Made by a program: the position numbers and the translations under genes. Shown here in pieces: positions 61,411 through 64,000 of a stretch of DNA of 64,000 bases. The stretch spans positions 12,563,615-12,627,614 of the forward strand of contig CM077827.1 in assembly GCA_039720395.1 (NCBI GenBank), read 5' to 3'. The stretch comes from Liquidambar formosana (lineage: Eukaryota; Streptophyta; Magnoliopsida; Saxifragales; Altingiaceae). Under the pieces are notes generated by a model. That model did no database searches, was not told the DNA's origin, and worked only from the letters and a program-made list of their open reading frames with translations. Position 1 is the stretch's first letter. The number at the start of each line of letters is the position of its first letter.

Positions 61411-62285
61411 TGTATTGCCAAATTCATAAGCATGCATATAAAAGTGAATAAATTATTCATACATGCTTGTATCTCTATTGATAGAGATTGAGAAGCTTAC
61501 CAACATGGTAGTCCCAGTTATGGCCTTCCATCCTCTATGTACACTTATGTCTTTTCAATGGGGCAAGACTATAAACCTTATTGAACTGGGTTATGTGAGG
61601 ATGGGACCAAGGCCATATGTATAGATGAAGAGGTCAATGAGTTCTCCCATTACGAACTCATCAACCCTCTGTATGCATTAATGAGGTATGGCAAAAGCCT
61701 CACAAAGTCATGCAGTAGTTGAAAACGGGCAGACAAAATGGTGAGAGGCAAGAAGAAAAAGAAGAAAATGAGAAAGAGACAGAAGCGGGGAAGAAAAGAA
61801 GATAAGGTGTGTCATAATAACATGGGTATAATCCTATGTGGTTAGCCCCACAATTACCCCATTGTCTGCTGCTAGAAGCCACCTCTTTTAATGCTTCTTT
61901 AATTATGAATCTTGTCTATAAGGCCCTACACATCCTATCCATATTTCATAAGCACATGATGACCCGTGACTAAGGTACACCTTAACCTATATGAACTTTA
62001 TTAATCACAACCTTAATTGGGAGTATGATAATTCACGTGATTCAATTTCTCATCAATCCGGGTTTTAATAAATCAAGATAATTTAAATCAATGGAAGCCC
62101 ACATGAATTTTATAAAATTCTTACATTCTCCTACTTGGGCGACATTGATTCTAAAAACATAAGAAAACATTTTGCCGGATTGGATATCTTTAGTGGCCAC
62201 AAAAATTGAAATATGAATGACACCTTAGTATCATGATTCAGTCAAACAAGACCACTAATATCAGATCATAGAGATAAATACACTC
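61411..62285 (-). mobile_element. copia-type 3' LTR and adjoining internal fragment
   Basis: On the minus strand an LTR begins TGTAAGAATTTTATAAAATT at 62125 and probably ends near TGGCAATACA at 61411. Just inside it, 62126-62139 reads CAAGTAGGAGAATG on the minus strand, the typical polypurine tract of plant copia elements. The rest of the element would lie to the right but is interrupted at 62286 by another LTR. Confidence 0.6.
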
Positions 62286-64000
62286 TGTGAACCCACGAAA
62301 AAAAGCGCGGAGCCCACAAGGGTTTGGAAAAATGATAATAGGTATGAAAGACAACAAACAAAAAGGGGAGTCGCCACCTCATTTTTTAGGGAAAAGAGGA
62401 AAACCACAAAAATGTTTTATTTTCAAAACCACATGACTCCATTAAAGGAAAAGCAAAGTCTTTGAAACCAGAAAATTGGATCCGGGGGCTAAGTTACGAC
62501 ATGGGAAGGTTCTGTGCAAAAGCGCATAGGCACCCACATCGCCCGAGTTGGTCTCTTAATTTGATTGGGCTAACTTAATATCTTTTCCACTTAAATATCA
62601 TCATATATCATCACAAGGCAGCATGCATATCATATATTTCATCCAATCATCTCATGCATAATCACTCAAATAAAACAAAACAGAAAAAAAGAAGAAAAGA
62701 AAAGAAAAGCCTAGGATACTTGGATCCTAGAACGGACTTGAGCCTCACGAAGAGCGCCTACGTACCATGCAGCGAAATACATGGATCAAAGTCCACGTAG
62801 TTCGAAAAGAATAAGGTTACAACCTAATACAAACCTATGGTAAAAACCCTAGGTTTCCTTATTTGAAAGAGAATTGAATAAACAAGTTTGAATTTAGGAA
62901 AACTTCCACAAAATGGAAACCTTGATAAAAAAACAGAATTTATTATTGAAGGAAACCTTTGATTAAAACCATAGACTTGTATTAAGAAGTAACCCTAGGA
63001 GGGAGAAGAGAAAAGAAAAGAAAGGTGAATTGGGGCACCTTCAAACCCTACTTACCTGAGCGCACAAGCTCCCAGCATTAGCCATTTTAGACCATAGCAG
63101 CCCTATTTGCAATAGGACAAGCATTGTACCTGTTCGCACCTTTACAAGTGCACAAAATCATGCAAAGAAAGCAATATGCAAATCTGGACAGAACCTTGAC
63201 AAGGCCTAAAATCATCCATTAATCATGCAAACAACAAGAATAATGAATAACTAAGGACTCTAACTCAATCCTACATGCAATGACTCGACTAACATGCATA
63301 AAAACCTACCAAAGACACACTAACAAGCATAAGAGACTCCAATAATATCAATAAACATGATAGCAAAGCACATTCTAACAAAAAAGATGATATTTTATGT
63401 AAAATATGAAAATAGGTCTCCCTATGGCGAGCTTTCTTAAGCGAAACTATCCTAAGATAATTTTACGTAAGAAAGTCGTTATGGGGAGGTACAATCAACA
63501 TATCCTACGTAAAATATATACCCTAGAACATAATGGAAGAGATTTCATGCTTAAACAGATCACAGAAGGCTCTCATGCGAAACCTCACTCAATAAGAAGG
63601 ATAATTATCCTTAGAAAAGGATAATATCTCCAAAAAACCTATAAAACATACTATATGAATGCAAACCTAGCATGATTCAACTATATGCAGCATATATAGA
63701 ATGACTATGATGAGCAACTAACTCAAAAAGCTAAGCTAAGCATGCTGTATAAGACCTACGCGATTTCAGAGTTATCGAAACCCTAATCTCACAACTATAC
63801 ATAAAAACCTATGAAACGACTCTAAGACATGCTCAAATTACCATGAATATCATTCATATCATATATATTAACTAACAGGAGCATCAATTCATGATAACAA
63901 TCACAGCAACCTAGACATGTGAACTATGCATGATTTAAGAGGATAGAAAGAAGTAAAGCTATCTAATCCTTAGTAAACCAGGGATTATCCAGCATATAAA
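62286..64000 (-). mobile_element. LTR of the TGTAGACACCCC-related family, cut by the window edge
   Basis: It begins TGTGAACCCACG after CACTC and shares ordered phrases with the solo LTR at 11136-13054: GGAGTCGCCACCTCATTTTT, GGGGGCTAAGTTACGA, ATAGGCACCCA and CAAAGTCCACGTAG. Orientation is inferred from that match. It inserted into the copia-type element to its left. No coding frame is recognised before the edge. Confidence 0.6.

Overview
This is an AT-rich stretch of nuclear DNA from a flowering plant, probably a woody dicot; the species cannot be named from the sequence. The evidence is plant-only gene families (OCP3-type homeodomain protein, two DUF247/UPF0481 proteins, an ankyrin-PGG membrane protein, a SPIRAL1-like exon), GT-AG introns, and dense, nested plant transposable elements. 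I recognised no tRNA, rRNA, bacterial or viral gene.

Layout. 1-3925: an OCP3-like gene on the minus strand whose last exon lies beyond the left edge. 4364-10266: a complete long-LTR retrotransposon on the minus strand with primer-binding site, polypurine tract and target duplication but no gag-pol. 10272-16560: repeats, namely two copies of a GCACACGTG-headed element (one split by a solo LTR at 11136-13054), fold-back elements and a decayed LINE. 16823-21923: a conserved plant membrane-protein gene on the plus strand with a 3.6 kb first intron carrying a solo LTR and an apparent one-base frameshift in exon 2. 23738-25039: first DUF247 gene. 25840-35800: solo LTRs, MITEs, a hAT-like element and a long palindrome.

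35817-48063: a 12.2 kb Mutator-like element with ~90 bp terminal inverted repeats and a 9 bp target duplication. Nested in it is a 7 kb CACTA element (38292-45337) that carries the last coding exon of a SPIRAL1-like gene. 48379-51779: an ankyrin-repeat/PGG gene just downstream of the Mutator insertion, apparently frameshifted in exon 2. 54523-55860: second, intact DUF247 gene. 57140-64000: a deleted LINE, a diverged long LTR, a copia-type LTR, and a further LTR that runs off the right edge.

The genes do not form an operon or pathway. The only functional hint is that OCP3-like, ankyrin-PGG and DUF247 families have all been linked to defence or cell-cell recognition in other plants. The most notable structures are the Mutator/CACTA/SPIRAL1 nest with its preserved empty site, the two gene-breaking frameshifts, and the coding-free LTR element with variable GTCGAC repeats. 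Boundaries and counts were read by eye.
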